This document shows, piece after piece, positions 24,657-34,434 of a stretch of DNA of 37,598 bases. The DNA comes from Alphaproteobacteria bacterium. GTDB lineage: Bacteria > Pseudomonadota > Alphaproteobacteria > Micavibrionales > Micavibrionaceae. The position numbers were made by a program, and so were the translations under genes. The stretch is taken from positions 1-37,598 of the forward strand of contig JAJFGW010000014.1 of the NCBI GenBank assembly GCA_021775915.1. Reading direction: 5' to 3'. Every line of letters begins with the position of its first letter. Positions within the stretch are counted from its first letter, which is position 1. The notes beneath the pieces are model-generated. The model was given only the letters and a program-made list of their open reading frames with translations. It was not told the origin of the DNA and searched no databases.

Positions 24657-25865
24657 ATGTGGGACACAATATACATTAACGCCAATCTGGCGACAATGGC
24701 TGAAGATAACGGTTACGGCGCGATTAAAAATAGCGCGATTGCTGTGAAGGACGGCACAATTGCCTGGATAGGGCGACAAGAGGACGTGCCGGAAAACGCA
24801 GCCAAAACCACCCATGATGCTGCCGGGCAATGGATTACGCCGGGGCTGATTGATTGTCACACTCATTTAATTTGGGGCGGCAGCCGCGCCAAAGAATTTG
24901 AGATGCGCCTCAACGGAGCAACTTACGAAGAAATTTCCCGCGCCGGAGGCGGCATTGTTTCAACCGTCAAAGCCACACGGGAAGCGAGCGAAGACGAGTT
25001 ATTTAATGCCGCGCTGCCACGCTTGAAAAATCTCATGCGCGAAGGTGTCACCGGCGTAGAAATTAAATCCGGCTATGGTCTGGATACGGACAATGAAGCC
25101 AAAATGCTGCGTGTCGCTACACGCCTGCGCGATGAAACAGGAATGCGCGTGCAGCGCACTTTTTTAGGTGCCCATGCGCTGCCGCCAGAATATAAAGACA
25201 AACCCGACGAATATATTGATTTGGTCTGCGATGAGATGATGCCTGCAATACATAGCGAAGAGTTGATTGACGCCGTTGATGGCTTTTGTGAGGGGATCGG
25301 TTTTACAGCAGCGCAAACAGAACGCGTTTTCAAAAAAGCGCAAGAGCTGAGCCTTCCTGTTAAGCTCCATGCCGAACAGCTTTCAAATCAGGGCGGAACG
25401 GCTTTAACGGCAAAATATAATGGCCTGTCAGCAGACCATCTTGAATATCTGGATGAAGATGGTGTTAAGGCGATGGCGGACAGCGGTACTATTGCGGTGT
25501 TACTCCCCGGCGCGTTTTATTTCTTGCGCGAAACACAAGTGCCGCCGATAGACTTACTCCGCAAACATAAAGTGCCAATAGCAATCGCCACCGACCTTAA
25601 TCCCGGAAGCTCCCCGGCGCACTCGCTATTGCTGATGATGAACATGGCCTGCACATTTTTTCGCATGACACCGGAAGAAGCATTAGCGGGCGTTACGCGC
25701 AATGCGGCAAAAGCGCTAGGCTTTGATGATTGTGGTATGATCAAAGAAGGTATGAAGGCTAATTTTGTCCTCTGGGATATTGAAAGTCCGGCAGATTTAT
25801 CATACCGGTTTGGGTTTAATCCCTGCGTCGAAATTGTTCGTAATGGCATGAAGAACACGCTCTAA
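24657..25865 (+). CDS. hutI: Imidazolonepropionase
   Basis: The enzyme hydrolyses 4-imidazolone-5-propionate to N-formimino-L-glutamate, the third step of histidine breakdown. It is an amidohydrolase with [10 protein letters not shown] (metal HxH), [14 protein letters not shown], the His of [21 protein letters not shown], and [13 protein letters not shown]. Length (402) is typical. ATG 24657 has GGGA six bases upstream; an in-frame GTG at 24654 is less likely. It is the only hut gene here on the plus strand, divergent from hutF across 46 bases, and its last 66 bases overlap the end of hutG on the other strand. Confidence 0.97.
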   Translation: MWDTIYINANLATMAEDNGYGAIKNSAIAVKDGTIAWIGRQEDVPENAAKTTHDAAGQWITPGLIDCHTHLIWGGSRAKEFEMRLNGATYEEISRAGGGIVSTVKATREASEDELFNAALPRLKNLMREGVTGVEIKSGYGLDTDNEAKMLRVATRLRDETGMRVQRTFLGAHALPPEYKDKPDEYIDLVCDEMMPAIHSEELIDAVDGFCEGIGFTAAQTERVFKKAQELSLPVKLHAEQLSNQGGTALTAKYNGLSADHLEYLDEDGVKAMADSGTIAVLLPGAFYFLRETQVPPIDLLRKHKVPIAIATDLNPGSSPAHSLLLMMNMACTFFRMTPEEALAGVTRNAAKALGFDDCGMIKEGMKANFVLWDIESPADLSYRFGFNPCVEIVRNGMKNTL

Positions 25866-26594
25866 TACAGGTTTAAGCTGTGCCGCCCGTGCCTCGTCAT
25901 AAACAAAGCCGTCTTCATTCATATAATTTCCGCGCACCAGTTCCATTTGCAAAGCATGGACATTACCTTCAGGGTCGCCATAATGGCGCGTGATATAACC
26001 ACCGACAAAACGACCATTTAACACGGCGCTATAAGAAGAATCCTGCGCCACTTCAAAGGCGGCCTTTGCCATGCCTTTATCACAGCTTATCCCATTAACC
26101 GTACCCAAATTCAAATCCGGCAAATTGCCTTCAAATAAACGCGGCACAATTTGGCAAATGGAATGCGCGTCATATAAAATCGCGTATCCGTGAATTCCTT
26201 TTACCCGCTCAATTTGCCGCGCCAGCTCATCATGGTACGGTTGCCAGTATTTTTCGATACGGCCCGTCATATCCGAAGTATCTTCGTATAGAGCCTGTCC
26301 GTCGAAAGTTTCCTCCGGGCACAAAGGAATTTTAGTTTGTCCAGGATAGAGAGGCTCATCATTTGACGGACGATTCAGGTCAATAACATAGCGAGAATAA
26401 TTAGCCTTAACTATAGTCGCGTTATTGGCGTTGGCAAAATCGTTATAGAGCTGGTCTACATGCCAGTCGGTATCTGGCAGCGTGCGCGCAATAGCGGTGA
26501 AATATTTTTTTATATCCTCCGGTACAAATGTCCCTGCATGCGGAACCGAAATAATAAGCGGGCTAGTGCCTGCTTTTAGATTATAAATATCCAT
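25800..26594 (-). CDS. hutG: N-formylglutamate amidohydrolase
   Basis: The enzyme removes formate from N-formyl-L-glutamate to give glutamate, the last step of the HutF route. Family motifs are [10 protein letters not shown] (residues 16-25), [24 protein letters not shown] and ILYDAHSI. Length (264) is normal. It begins three bases after the hutH stop and so is almost certainly co-transcribed with it. Its stop lies 66 bases inside the 3' end of hutI on the opposite strand. The use of HutF plus this enzyme rather than formiminoglutamase (which makes formamide) marks the five-step pathway. Confidence 0.95.
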   Translation of the reverse strand: MDIYNLKAGTSPLIISVPHAGTFVPEDIKKYFTAIARTLPDTDWHVDQLYNDFANANNATIVKANYSRYVIDLNRPSNDEPLYPGQTKIPLCPEETFDGQALYEDTSDMTGRIEKYWQPYHDELARQIERVKGIHGYAILYDAHSICQIVPRLFEGNLPDLNLGTVNGISCDKGMAKAAFEVAQDSSYSAVLNGRFVGGYITRHYGDPEGNVHALQMELVRGNYMNEDGFVYDEARAAQLKPVLERVLHAITNNFDAGIKPKPV

Positions 26595-26597
26595 GAA

Positions 26598-28133
26598 TTA
26601 AATCTCTTTAAATGACGGCAAAAGATCACTACATAATTCGATCAGATCATCACCCTCTACCAAATTTTTTGCCGCTTCAATGTCCGGCGCAAAATAACGG
26701 TCTTCTTTATAATTTGTTACGTGCTCTCTAATCGTAGAAACAATATTTTCCAGTGTCCCTGATGATTGAAGAGGGCGGTGAAACTCGAGCCCCTGCACCG
26801 CCGCCAGCAATTCGATCCCCACGATTGTCGCCGTGTTTTCCGCCATATCACGCAAGCGCCGCGCGCCGTGTGTTGCCATGCTGACATGGTCTTCCTGTCC
26901 CGCCGATGTTGGAATAGAATCGACACAAGCCGGGTGAGATTTTTGCTTGTTTTCGCTGACCAGCGCCGCCGCCGTGACATGAGCGATCATGAAGCCGGAA
27001 TTAATCCCGGCATCACGAACAAGAAAAGGCGGCAAGCCGCTCTGATTTTCATCAATGAGCATGGCAATGCGTCGCTCTGAAATGCTGCCAATTTCTGCCA
27101 GCGCCAGCGCCAACATATCAGCCGCCATGGCGACCGGTTCGGCATGAAAATTACCGCCGGATAAAATCTCTCCTGTATCGGCAAAGACCAAAGGATTATC
27201 CGTCACAGCATTGGCTTCATGTTCCAGCGTTTGCGCGGTAAAACGAATGGTGTCAAGGCAAGCGCCCATGACTTGCGGCATACAACGCAGGCAATAAGGG
27301 TCCTGTACCCTGTCACAATCTTTATGCGACTTACCGATCTCGCTACCATCAAGAAGAGCGCGGTATTTAACGGCAACATCTATTTGTCCCGCTTGCCGCC
27401 GGACATTCTGAATTTCCGGTTTAAAAGGAGCGGCACTACCTTTGGCAGCCTCAGTACTAAGCGCGCCGGTAATAACTGCCCCGGCAAAACAATTCTCTGT
27501 GGTAAATAATCCGGCTAACGCCAAGGCTGTGGAGACCTGCGTACCATTGATAAGCGCTAGCCCTTCTTTGGGCGCAAGGCTCATCGATTCTAATCCGGCA
27601 ATTTTTAGCCCTTCTTTAGCAGGTAGAATCTTACCCCCAACACTCACTTCACCATAGCCAAGTAAAACAGCGCTCATATGGGCCAGCGGCGCGAGATCAC
27701 CGGACGCGCCGACCGAGCCTTTGGCGGGTATGCACGGATAGACCTCATGATTAAGTAGCGCAATCAAAGCCTCAATCAGTTCCGGGCGCACACCGGAATA
27801 GCCCTGTGCCAACCCATTGATTTTTAGCACCATTATAAGGCGCGTAATTTGTTCATACAGGATGTAGCCGGTGCCGGTACAGTGCGAAAGAATCAGGTTT
27901 TCTTGTAATTTCTCCAACTTTTCAGCGCTGATTTGCTCTTTGGCCAGCTTGCCAAAGCCGGTATTGATGCCGTAAACAACTTCTCCTGTATCAAGAACAT
28001 TTTCAACAACAGCGCGGCTGGCTGCGATTTTATCTGCGGCAGCCTCATGCAAAGACAGTTTTACCGGCGCATCATAAATTCGCCGCAAATCGGTAAGCGT
28101 TAAGTCTCCGGGGCTGAGTTCCAGCTCGAACAT
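26598..28133 (-). CDS. hutH: Histidine ammonia-lyase
   Basis: The enzyme removes ammonia from L-histidine to give trans-urocanate, the first step of the pathway. The MIO cofactor arises from A143-S144-G145 in GSVGASGDLAPLAHM. Other family motifs are YGINTGFGKLA, QDPYCLRCMPQVMG, NPLVF and GNFHAEPVA. ATG 28133 is supported by GGGAG six bases upstream; a GTG at 28145 is in frame. It lies 48 bases after the lipoprotein gene and just before hutG. Length (511) is standard. Confidence 0.98.
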   Translation of the reverse strand: MFELELSPGDLTLTDLRRIYDAPVKLSLHEAAADKIAASRAVVENVLDTGEVVYGINTGFGKLAKEQISAEKLEKLQENLILSHCTGTGYILYEQITRLIMVLKINGLAQGYSGVRPELIEALIALLNHEVYPCIPAKGSVGASGDLAPLAHMSAVLLGYGEVSVGGKILPAKEGLKIAGLESMSLAPKEGLALINGTQVSTALALAGLFTTENCFAGAVITGALSTEAAKGSAAPFKPEIQNVRRQAGQIDVAVKYRALLDGSEIGKSHKDCDRVQDPYCLRCMPQVMGACLDTIRFTAQTLEHEANAVTDNPLVFADTGEILSGGNFHAEPVAMAADMLALALAEIGSISERRIAMLIDENQSGLPPFLVRDAGINSGFMIAHVTAAALVSENKQKSHPACVDSIPTSAGQEDHVSMATHGARRLRDMAENTATIVGIELLAAVQGLEFHRPLQSSGTLENIVSTIREHVTNYKEDRYFAPDIEAAKNLVEGDDLIELCSDLLPSFKEI

Positions 28134-28181
28134 TAGGACTCCCACATATATTGTTCACAATTGGCAAGCTAACAACTCTTT

Positions 28182-29390
28182 TTACGCGTGATTTATGGCA
28201 TAAGCAAGGGCAGGCAGGGGCGCGGCATCGTTAGCAGAAAATTTTCCAGCCTCTTTTTTCCATTTTTCAAAAAGCGCCATCATCTCTTCCTTATATTGGA
28301 CAATCGCATCATCAAGACTAACCAAGGCCGGATTAAGCCCCGAAGCTTCCATCATTTTTCTAATAAAGAACCTTTGCCCATAATGAGCGTTATATTCAAT
28401 ATCCGGATCATTATGTATTTCCGGCGGATTCATTAACCATATAATTTCCTTGTCTTCCAGATTGTAGTCAGGAGGGACAAGGTTTTTTCCATCTAAAGTA
28501 CGCCTTAGCAATGGCACAACCAATACAGAGTAGCCCATATCTTTGAATAAGGTGGTCAAGCTATGCTGATATAAAAACTGGTCCTTTTTGCTGCCAATGA
28601 GATGTGCGGCGCCACAATGTTGTACGTAAACACGTGGGCGGGTTTTTTTCGTATGAGCAATGGCGTTTTGTACCATCATATGGTTACGGATATGAATGGC
28701 TTGCGCCTCTCTAACATTAAGGTCATCTTCTATATTTTCTGGATAAAGATCTTTGATCGCCCGTTTGGTTTGAGGATCATCATTGTTCAGTTGCGTACCG
28801 ATCGTTGCCGTGTCGTTAAAACGATTAGGGATTTTTTCTTTAAGAATAAAATTAAGAAGCGTTTTATGAGAGTAAGCATTAGAGACAAAATTTCCAAAAG
28901 CTATATAAGACTTTAAAGACAGACTCCCATTTAGATCATTCTCCGCTATAAATGCAGATAAGGATTCTTTTTCTTGCACCCCCTTCACCTTCCTATAAAA
29001 ATTTTTGGCCAGGTTGTTATGCTCAAACTCTTTTCCAAAGGCGATATCAACACCATGATCCTTTAGCTTTTTTAGCACCAGCATCTGAATCACGGGATGA
29101 GACAAAACATAATGATCTTCCCCGAGCATGAGAATTAACGGCTTGTCCGGTGTTTCTTTGAGGCGCTTTAAAGCCTTCTCGACAATGATATCCGCATAGG
29201 GGCGCAAATCATACCGGCTCTGCTTTGCGTATTCTTTTTTGTTTTTTCCATCGTGGACGAAAACCCCTCCCGTCGTATCGTTATGGATGGTAGTGTCCGG
29301 CATTGTCGTACACGACACCATGCCAAAAAGCATGGTCAGGCTCATAAATTTGGCGGCGGTTTTGTAGAGATTCATCCTGCTCTGTCTCAT
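28182..29390 (-). CDS. Tiki/ChaN/EreA-like lipoprotein of unknown role inside the hut operon
   Basis: The product has 402 residues. A signal ending MVSC (Cys 27) suggests a lipoprotein, though the lipobox is imperfect. The body has motifs like those of the ChaN/Tiki/erythromycin-esterase superfamily: LGEDH (residues 89-93), FGKEFEH (118-124) and VYVQHCGAAH (254-263). These would place two Glu and several His in one pocket, for metal, heme or hydrolysis; which one cannot be told. Start ATG 29390 or 29375 (MNLYKTA). It lies between hutU and hutH with short gaps and the same strand, so it is probably co-transcribed, but no histidine pathway step is missing. By eye it is more AT-rich than its neighbours, which suggests later insertion. 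Confidence 0.65.
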   Translation of the reverse strand: MRQSRMNLYKTAAKFMSLTMLFGMVSCTTMPDTTIHNDTTGGVFVHDGKNKKEYAKQSRYDLRPYADIIVEKALKRLKETPDKPLILMLGEDHYVLSHPVIQMLVLKKLKDHGVDIAFGKEFEHNNLAKNFYRKVKGVQEKESLSAFIAENDLNGSLSLKSYIAFGNFVSNAYSHKTLLNFILKEKIPNRFNDTATIGTQLNNDDPQTKRAIKDLYPENIEDDLNVREAQAIHIRNHMMVQNAIAHTKKTRPRVYVQHCGAAHLIGSKKDQFLYQHSLTTLFKDMGYSVLVVPLLRRTLDGKNLVPPDYNLEDKEIIWLMNPPEIHNDPDIEYNAHYGQRFFIRKMMEASGLNPALVSLDDAIVQYKEEMMALFEKWKKEAGKFSANDAAPLPALAYAINHA

Positions 29391-29454
29391 TACTTATAAT
29401 TAAGAGAGAACAGTACCAAAATACTCTATATTATGTCAATAAAAATCAGAAAAA

Positions 29455-31143
29455 TCAAATCATCGGCAAATTCAAATCCTGCTCCTCTGCGCACTCAATC
29501 GCAATATCATAGCCCGCATCAGCATGACGCATCACGCCAGTTGCCGGATCGTTGGTCAAAACGCGCACGAGCCTTTTCGCCGCCGCATCAGTACCATCGG
29601 CAAGGATGACCATCCCGGCATGCTGGGAATATCCCATCCCGACCCCGCCGCCATGATGCAGCGACACCCATGTCGCGCCGGATGCGGTATTAAGTAACGC
29701 GTTTAACATCGGCCAGTCTGATACGGCGTCAGACCCATCCTTCATGCCTTCTGTCTCGCGGTTAGGGCTAGCGACTGAACCACTATCCAGGTGATCTCTT
29801 CCAATTACGACTGGCGCAGAAAGTTCGCCGCTGGCGACCATTTCATTAAAGGCGAGACCAACTTTCGCCCGGTCCTCCAACCCGATCCAGCAAATACGGC
29901 AAGGCAGACCCTGAAATTCTATACGCTCCCGCGCCATATCGATCCAGTTATGAAGGTGTTTGTTATCAGGGAGCAGCTCTTTTATTTTAGCATCGGTCTT
30001 GTAAATATCTTCCGGATCTCCGGACAATGCCGCCCAGCGGAACGGGCCAATCCCACGGCAAAAAAGCGGACGAATATAGGCGGGAACAAAACCGGGGAAA
30101 TCAAAGGCATTTTTAACACCCTCGTCAAAGGCGACCTGCCGGATATTATTGCCATAGTCGAGCGTCGGAATCCCCATTTCATGAAGATCAAGCATCGCCT
30201 GCACATGCTCCGCCATGGATGCGCATGCCGCCTTAACAGTAGCCTCCGGATCTTTACGGCGCATTTCTTCGGCCTTATCAAGGCTCCAGCCCTTCGGTAA
30301 ATACCCATTGAGCGGATCATGCGCACTGGTCTGGTCTGTGACAACGTCCGGGCGGTAACGCGCATCTTCCTTCGCCCGCCGCGCAATTTCCGGGAATATT
30401 TCAGCCGCATTGCCAAGCAAGCCGACGGACACCGGCTTGCCTTCTTCGTGGGATTTATGAATGATGTCGATTGCCTCATCGAGAGTATCGGCGCGCTGAT
30501 CGAGATAGCGCGTATCAATACGGCGCTGAATATGAGAAGGCACGCATTCCACCGCCAGCATCGACGCGCCCGCCATCGTCGCTGCTAAAGGCTGTGCCGC
30601 GCCCATACCGCCAAGCCCGCCGGTTAAAATCCATTTTCCTTTAAGATTGCCGTCATAATGTTGCCGCCCAATTTCGGCAAACGTCTCATAGGTGCCCTGA
30701 ATAATGCCTTGCGAGCCAATATAGATCCATGATCCGGCTGTCATTTGGCCGTACATCATCAAGCCCTTTTTATCGAGTTCGCGGAAATGCTCCCAGTTCG
30801 CCCAATGCGGCACAAGGTTGGAATTGGCAATCAAGACGCGCGGCGCGTCTTCATGGGTTTTAAATACGCCGACAGGTTTGCCAGATTGTACCAGCAATGT
30901 CTCATCAATCGCCAAAGCTTTAAGTGTCTCAATAATTTTATCAAAACATTCCCAGTTCCGCGCTGCCTTGCCAATCCCGCCATAAACAACTAGCTCGTCC
31001 GGGTTTTCGGCGACTTCAGGGTCAAGATTATTCATCAACATACGCAGCGGCGCTTCGGTTGACCATCCCGCAACGGTGGACGGCTCCGTGCCATGCGGCG
31101 CTTTAATAACACGGCGGTTTTTCAGTGTGGCATCTGCGGACAT
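29455..31143 (-). CDS. hutU: Urocanate hydratase
   Basis: The enzyme converts urocanate to imidazolonepropionate with tightly bound NAD+, the second step of histidine breakdown. NAD-binding [13 protein letters not shown] and the conserved Cys in [16 protein letters not shown] (about residue 410) are present, as are [16 protein letters not shown] near the N-terminus and [19 protein letters not shown] near the C-terminus. Length (562) is normal. A strong GGGGAG is seven bases before the ATG. It is the first gene of the minus-strand hut run (hutU, lipoprotein, hutH, hutG), so the operon promoter should be in 31144-31234; I could not pick a convincing one, nor a HutC site. Confidence 0.98.
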   Translation of the reverse strand: MSADATLKNRRVIKAPHGTEPSTVAGWSTEAPLRMLMNNLDPEVAENPDELVVYGGIGKAARNWECFDKIIETLKALAIDETLLVQSGKPVGVFKTHEDAPRVLIANSNLVPHWANWEHFRELDKKGLMMYGQMTAGSWIYIGSQGIIQGTYETFAEIGRQHYDGNLKGKWILTGGLGGMGAAQPLAATMAGASMLAVECVPSHIQRRIDTRYLDQRADTLDEAIDIIHKSHEEGKPVSVGLLGNAAEIFPEIARRAKEDARYRPDVVTDQTSAHDPLNGYLPKGWSLDKAEEMRRKDPEATVKAACASMAEHVQAMLDLHEMGIPTLDYGNNIRQVAFDEGVKNAFDFPGFVPAYIRPLFCRGIGPFRWAALSGDPEDIYKTDAKIKELLPDNKHLHNWIDMARERIEFQGLPCRICWIGLEDRAKVGLAFNEMVASGELSAPVVIGRDHLDSGSVASPNRETEGMKDGSDAVSDWPMLNALLNTASGATWVSLHHGGGVGMGYSQHAGMVILADGTDAAAKRLVRVLTNDPATGVMRHADAGYDIAIECAEEQDLNLPMI

Positions 31144-31234
31144 GATATTCTCCCCTTGGTTTATAAATTTTCTATAACATTTAGAATATACGGAGAGTAA
31201 ATCAATCTATCTATGATATCTAGTTGAAAATACC

Positions 31235-31264
31235 TTGACTGTACGCCATACTTTGCTATATATT
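31235..31264 (+). promoter_or_regulatory. Likely sigma-70 promoter of the methyltransferase gene
   Basis: TTGACT (31235-31240) and TATATT (31259-31264) are separated by 18 bases and lie about 26 bases before the ATG at 31291. It stands in the divergent gap with hutU. Confidence 0.45.
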
Positions 31265-31290
31265 ATGTCAAAATACAAAAGAAAGATATT

Positions 31291-32034
31291 ATGACTGAAA
31301 ATTCAAAAATACCCCCAGAAAAAGAAGGCTGGATACCGACCCTTAACCAGCAAGGGTTTATGACGACCACGCGAGATAGTGTGTCTGAAGCTTTTACAAA
31401 ATTCGCAGTTAAAGGCCCCGGCCCAGCTCTGGAAATCGGCGCGGCATATGGTATTTCAGCGCTGGAAGCTCTCAGTAATGGTGCAAAAGTTATTGCTAAT
31501 GATATTGATAAGCGTCATTTGGAGCTTCTTGAAGATCAAGCGCCGGATGAACTTAAAAAGAACCTTACTTTAAAACCTGGAAAATTCCCCGATGAAGACC
31601 TTAATATTAAAAAAAACAGCCTCGGCTCTGTCTTGATCTGCCGGGTGATGCATTTTTTCAATGGCCCGGAAGTAGAAGAAAGCGCAAAAAAAATAGCCAA
31701 CTGGCTTGCATCAGGTGGCAAGGCCTTTGTTGTTTGCGATTCACCTTATGTGAAAACCATGCGGCGCTTTATTCCTGAATTTGAGAAAAACGTCAAAGCC
31801 GGAAAAGAGTGGCCAGGTTACTGCGAAAAAATACACGAGATATGCGATCCACCAGAACTAAAAGACAAGTTGCCAAATACAATGCATTTTTTCACGCCCG
31901 ATATACTAAAAGAAGCGTTCGAGAAGGCCGGTCTAAAAGTGGAAAAGGCGGAATTTTTGGCCCGTCCCGATTTCCCTGAAATGCTGCAATATGACGGCAG
32001 GGAGAGCGTCGGGCTTGTTGCTGTCAAGCCTTAG
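31291..32034 (+). CDS. Class I SAM-dependent methyltransferase
   Basis: The product has 247 residues. Motif I PALEIGAAYGISALEAL binds S-adenosylmethionine; the acidic end of strand 2 is VIANDID, and motif IV-like GSVLICRVMHFF and a later GGKAFVVCDSPY complete the Rossmann fold. A C-terminal extension (about 90 residues, FTPDILKEAFEKAGLKVEKAEF) resembles the last strands of small-molecule methyltransferases. The substrate is unknown. It is divergent from hutU and convergent with the receiver gene at 32051, leaving 16 bases between stops, so it is probably transcribed alone. Confidence 0.85.
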   Translation: MTENSKIPPEKEGWIPTLNQQGFMTTTRDSVSEAFTKFAVKGPGPALEIGAAYGISALEALSNGAKVIANDIDKRHLELLEDQAPDELKKNLTLKPGKFPDEDLNIKKNSLGSVLICRVMHFFNGPEVEESAKKIANWLASGGKAFVVCDSPYVKTMRRFIPEFEKNVKAGKEWPGYCEKIHEICDPPELKDKLPNTMHFFTPDILKEAFEKAGLKVEKAEFLARPDFPEMLQYDGRESVGLVAVKP

Positions 32035-32050
32035 TAAATCTTTTTCTTTG

Positions 32051-32452
32051 CTATTCATCGGGAGCAAAACGATACGCCTGCCAGAGCCTCTGAATGCTCA
32101 TGATAAAATCAGACGGCTTGAAAGGCTTGTGAATGACGCCGATCACATCAAGCTCTTTGTATTCGTCCTGCATTGTAACGCGATGCTCTCCTGTAACAAA
32201 AATAACCGGCGTTTTAGAAATTTGCGGAACGGCCTTCAGGTCGCTAATAGTTTCGGTACCGTCTTTTCCCGGCATTCTGAGATCAAGCAAAATAAGATCC
32301 GGTACAAAGCCGTTAACACTGGAAAGGGCTTCTTCGTAGCCATTACAGGTCTTAATTTCTATATCACCGGCCCGACTTAAGGCCTGCTCTTCCATTTCAA
32401 GAAGCATCGGATCATCATCAATAACAAGTACTTTTTCAGGAAACCCGGCCAT
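32051..32452 (-). CDS. Orphan single-domain response regulator
   Basis: The product is one CheY-like receiver of 133 residues: acidic pocket D12-D14 (VIDDDP), phospho-acceptor D57 (LILLDLRMPG), switch T87 and K109 (HKPF). No output domain or kinase gene is near. The frame is open to 32485, but the start at ATG 32452 (MAGFPEK) has a strong GGAGAGGGAG eight bases upstream and is preferred. The signal it carries is unknown. Confidence 0.92.
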   Translation of the reverse strand: MAGFPEKVLVIDDDPMLLEMEEQALSRAGDIEIKTCNGYEEALSSVNGFVPDLILLDLRMPGKDGTETISDLKAVPQISKTPVIFVTGEHRVTMQDEYKELDVIGVIHKPFKPSDFIMSIQRLWQAYRFAPDE

Positions 32453-32557
32453 AATAAAAACTCCCTCTCCATTACGAATGGTCAATGCCCATTATATCAT
32501 ACTGTGAGAGCTTGTCTCCACAATGCACCCCGCGGGCATTCCTCCGTATTCAGCGCT

Positions 32558-33484
32558 CTAGCGCGTCAATTGCAGAAAAACGTCCTCAAGGTCACTTTCA
32601 TCAGTGGAAATATCAACAATCCCGTAACCGGCCTTTTGAAAGGCCTTTATCATTTTCCCAACGACATGATCACCGGGACTATAACGGCACGTAATGCTAC
32701 GATGCCCCTTTTTGACGGGGTGAAACATAGCCAGTTCCTGCGGCACGGTCTCAACTTTCTTATCAAGCCGGAACGTAATTTCTTTTTGGTCGACACGCGA
32801 AAGCAGCGCTTCCTTTTCATCATTAGCAACAATTCGGCCATGATTGATAATCGCAATATAATCGCAAAGCTCTTCCGCTTCCTCCAGATAGTGCGTCGTA
32901 AGCAATATTGTGGTGCCTTTGCTGTTTAATTCACGCACATTGTCCCATAATTGACGCCGCATCTCTATATCAACACCGGCCGTCGGTTCATCCAGCACCA
33001 GAACAGGCGGCGTATGAACCATGGCTTTGGCCATCATCAAGCGCCGGCGCATTCCGCCCGACAACCTGCGAGCATGTGACTGTGCCTGCTCTTCCAACCC
33101 CACCATTTTTAAAAGCTCTGCTGTACGCAATTCCGCTTTCGGCACGCCATACAAACCGCCCTGAATATCCAACAATCTTTGCGGCGTGAAGAATGCATCG
33201 AGATTAATTTCCTGCGGCATCACGCCGATTGATGCCTTGGCCTGCCGCTCATCTTCATCAATATCAGTGTCCCATATTTTAACAGTTCCTGAAGTTTTAT
33301 TCACAAGCCCTGCCATGATGTTAATAATAGTCGACTTACCGGCCCCATTGGGGCCAAGCAGCGCAAAGATAGACCCTCTGGGAATTTTTAAATCCACATC
33401 ATGCAGGGCGATTTTTTCAGGACTTTTACCCAAAGCCTTATAGGTTTTGTTCAGTTTTGAAATTTCAATGGCGTAGGCAGTCAT
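32558..33484 (-). CDS. ABC transporter ATP-binding protein (ABC-2 exporter type)
   Basis: This is a cytoplasmic ATPase subunit. Walker A GPNGAGKST is at residues 44-52; Q-loop GVMPQEINLD, signature LSGGMRRRL, Walker B VLVLDEPT and the H-loop LLTTHYLEEAEEL follow. The C-terminal 80 residues resemble the regulatory tail of YadG/CcmA-type ATPases. No permease gene adjoins: the next gene downstream is the orphan receiver. The start overlaps the hydrolase stop in an ATGA, so it is translationally coupled to the hydrolase gene. A permease must be elsewhere, or the protein has a different partner. Confidence 0.93.
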   Translation of the reverse strand: MTAYAIEISKLNKTYKALGKSPEKIALHDVDLKIPRGSIFALLGPNGAGKSTIINIMAGLVNKTSGTVKIWDTDIDEDERQAKASIGVMPQEINLDAFFTPQRLLDIQGGLYGVPKAELRTAELLKMVGLEEQAQSHARRLSGGMRRRLMMAKAMVHTPPVLVLDEPTAGVDIEMRRQLWDNVRELNSKGTTILLTTHYLEEAEELCDYIAIINHGRIVANDEKEALLSRVDQKEITFRLDKKVETVPQELAMFHPVKKGHRSITCRYSPGDHVVGKMIKAFQKAGYGIVDISTDESDLEDVFLQLTR

Positions 33485-34434
33485 AATGATCGGTGCTCAT
33501 GTTTTGCTTCAGCGTTTAAATATGTACTTACCCCCTCCCCCGTCAACCACTCCATTGCCTTTTCATCATTGCGCAGATAAGCATCCCAAAAAGCAAGCGA
33601 AGTGACCTTTATAATATCTTCATGGATTTTGCGCTTGGGGTGGACGGCAAGCTTACCTCGGCTTCCGGCAAAAACCATATGGTCGCCCTCATCCAGAAGC
33701 AGTAGATGTTTTTCCGGGCACCCTGCATGTTCATAAACCGGCATTCGGTAATGGTAATCTTGCCCTGAGGTCGGACTATCATCCGCGGTACCCGTCATGA
33801 AAAACAAAGGGATATTGATCGGGCCATAAAGGTCTTTGCCCGGCATAGCGGTTAAATGCATCATTGGGACAAAGCTATATAAAATTCCGCATTTGAAACG
33901 CTCATCACCCATAACGGCCAGGTTTTCGTTTTTATCGGGAAAAGGCTGCCCAGCCATAACTTGCGTGGTGAGAGCGCCAAAAGAATGCCCGGACATCCCT
34001 ATCTGGTCCAAATCCATATGCGCGCCTATGTCAGGGTGCTCCTGCGCAAAACCGGGCAACTGATCCAGAACAAAAGGGACATCATTAAACCTGTCCAGAG
34101 AATCCTGACGCGAAACATCCGCCGCTCTGATGATATCCCAGGGATGCCCCAGCTTACCCTCCCAGATAGATGTGTCAGTTCCAACATGCTGAACATTAAC
34201 AACAACATAGCCATGAGATGCTATATAACGCGCCAAAAAAGCGGCGCCATCGCGGCTGCCGCCCAGTCCGTGCGACCAGATGATAACAGGCAAATTCTCA
34301 AGAGAGTGCGCTACCGGATAATAAACTTTGAAAGGGACTATGCGCCCGGCGCGGGACTCATCAACAAAATCGCCCTTATGAATAAGAACTTTGTGCGGTT
34401 CGTGATGGGGATCAAAATCAGGACGCCAGAACAT
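33481..34434 (-). CDS. Alpha/beta hydrolase, PAF-acetylhydrolase-like
   Basis: The product has 317 residues without a signal peptide, so it is cytoplasmic. The fold is shown by VIIWSHGLGGSRDG (oxyanion region), nucleophile S151 in GMSGHSFGA, an Asp in FMTGTADDSP and a His in DEGDHMVFAG. The HGLGGSR and GHSFG pattern is like platelet-activating-factor acetylhydrolase and dienelactone hydrolase relatives, so an ester or lactone is the likely substrate; which one is unknown. The ATG starts directly after the sspB stop and its own stop overlaps the ABC ATPase start, giving a very tight three-gene unit. Confidence 0.85.
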   Translation of the reverse strand: MFWRPDFDPHHEPHKVLIHKGDFVDESRAGRIVPFKVYYPVAHSLENLPVIIWSHGLGGSRDGAAFLARYIASHGYVVVNVQHVGTDTSIWEGKLGHPWDIIRAADVSRQDSLDRFNDVPFVLDQLPGFAQEHPDIGAHMDLDQIGMSGHSFGALTTQVMAGQPFPDKNENLAVMGDERFKCGILYSFVPMMHLTAMPGKDLYGPINIPLFFMTGTADDSPTSGQDYHYRMPVYEHAGCPEKHLLLLDEGDHMVFAGSRGKLAVHPKRKIHEDIIKVTSLAFWDAYLRNDEKAMEWLTGEGVSTYLNAEAKHEHRSL

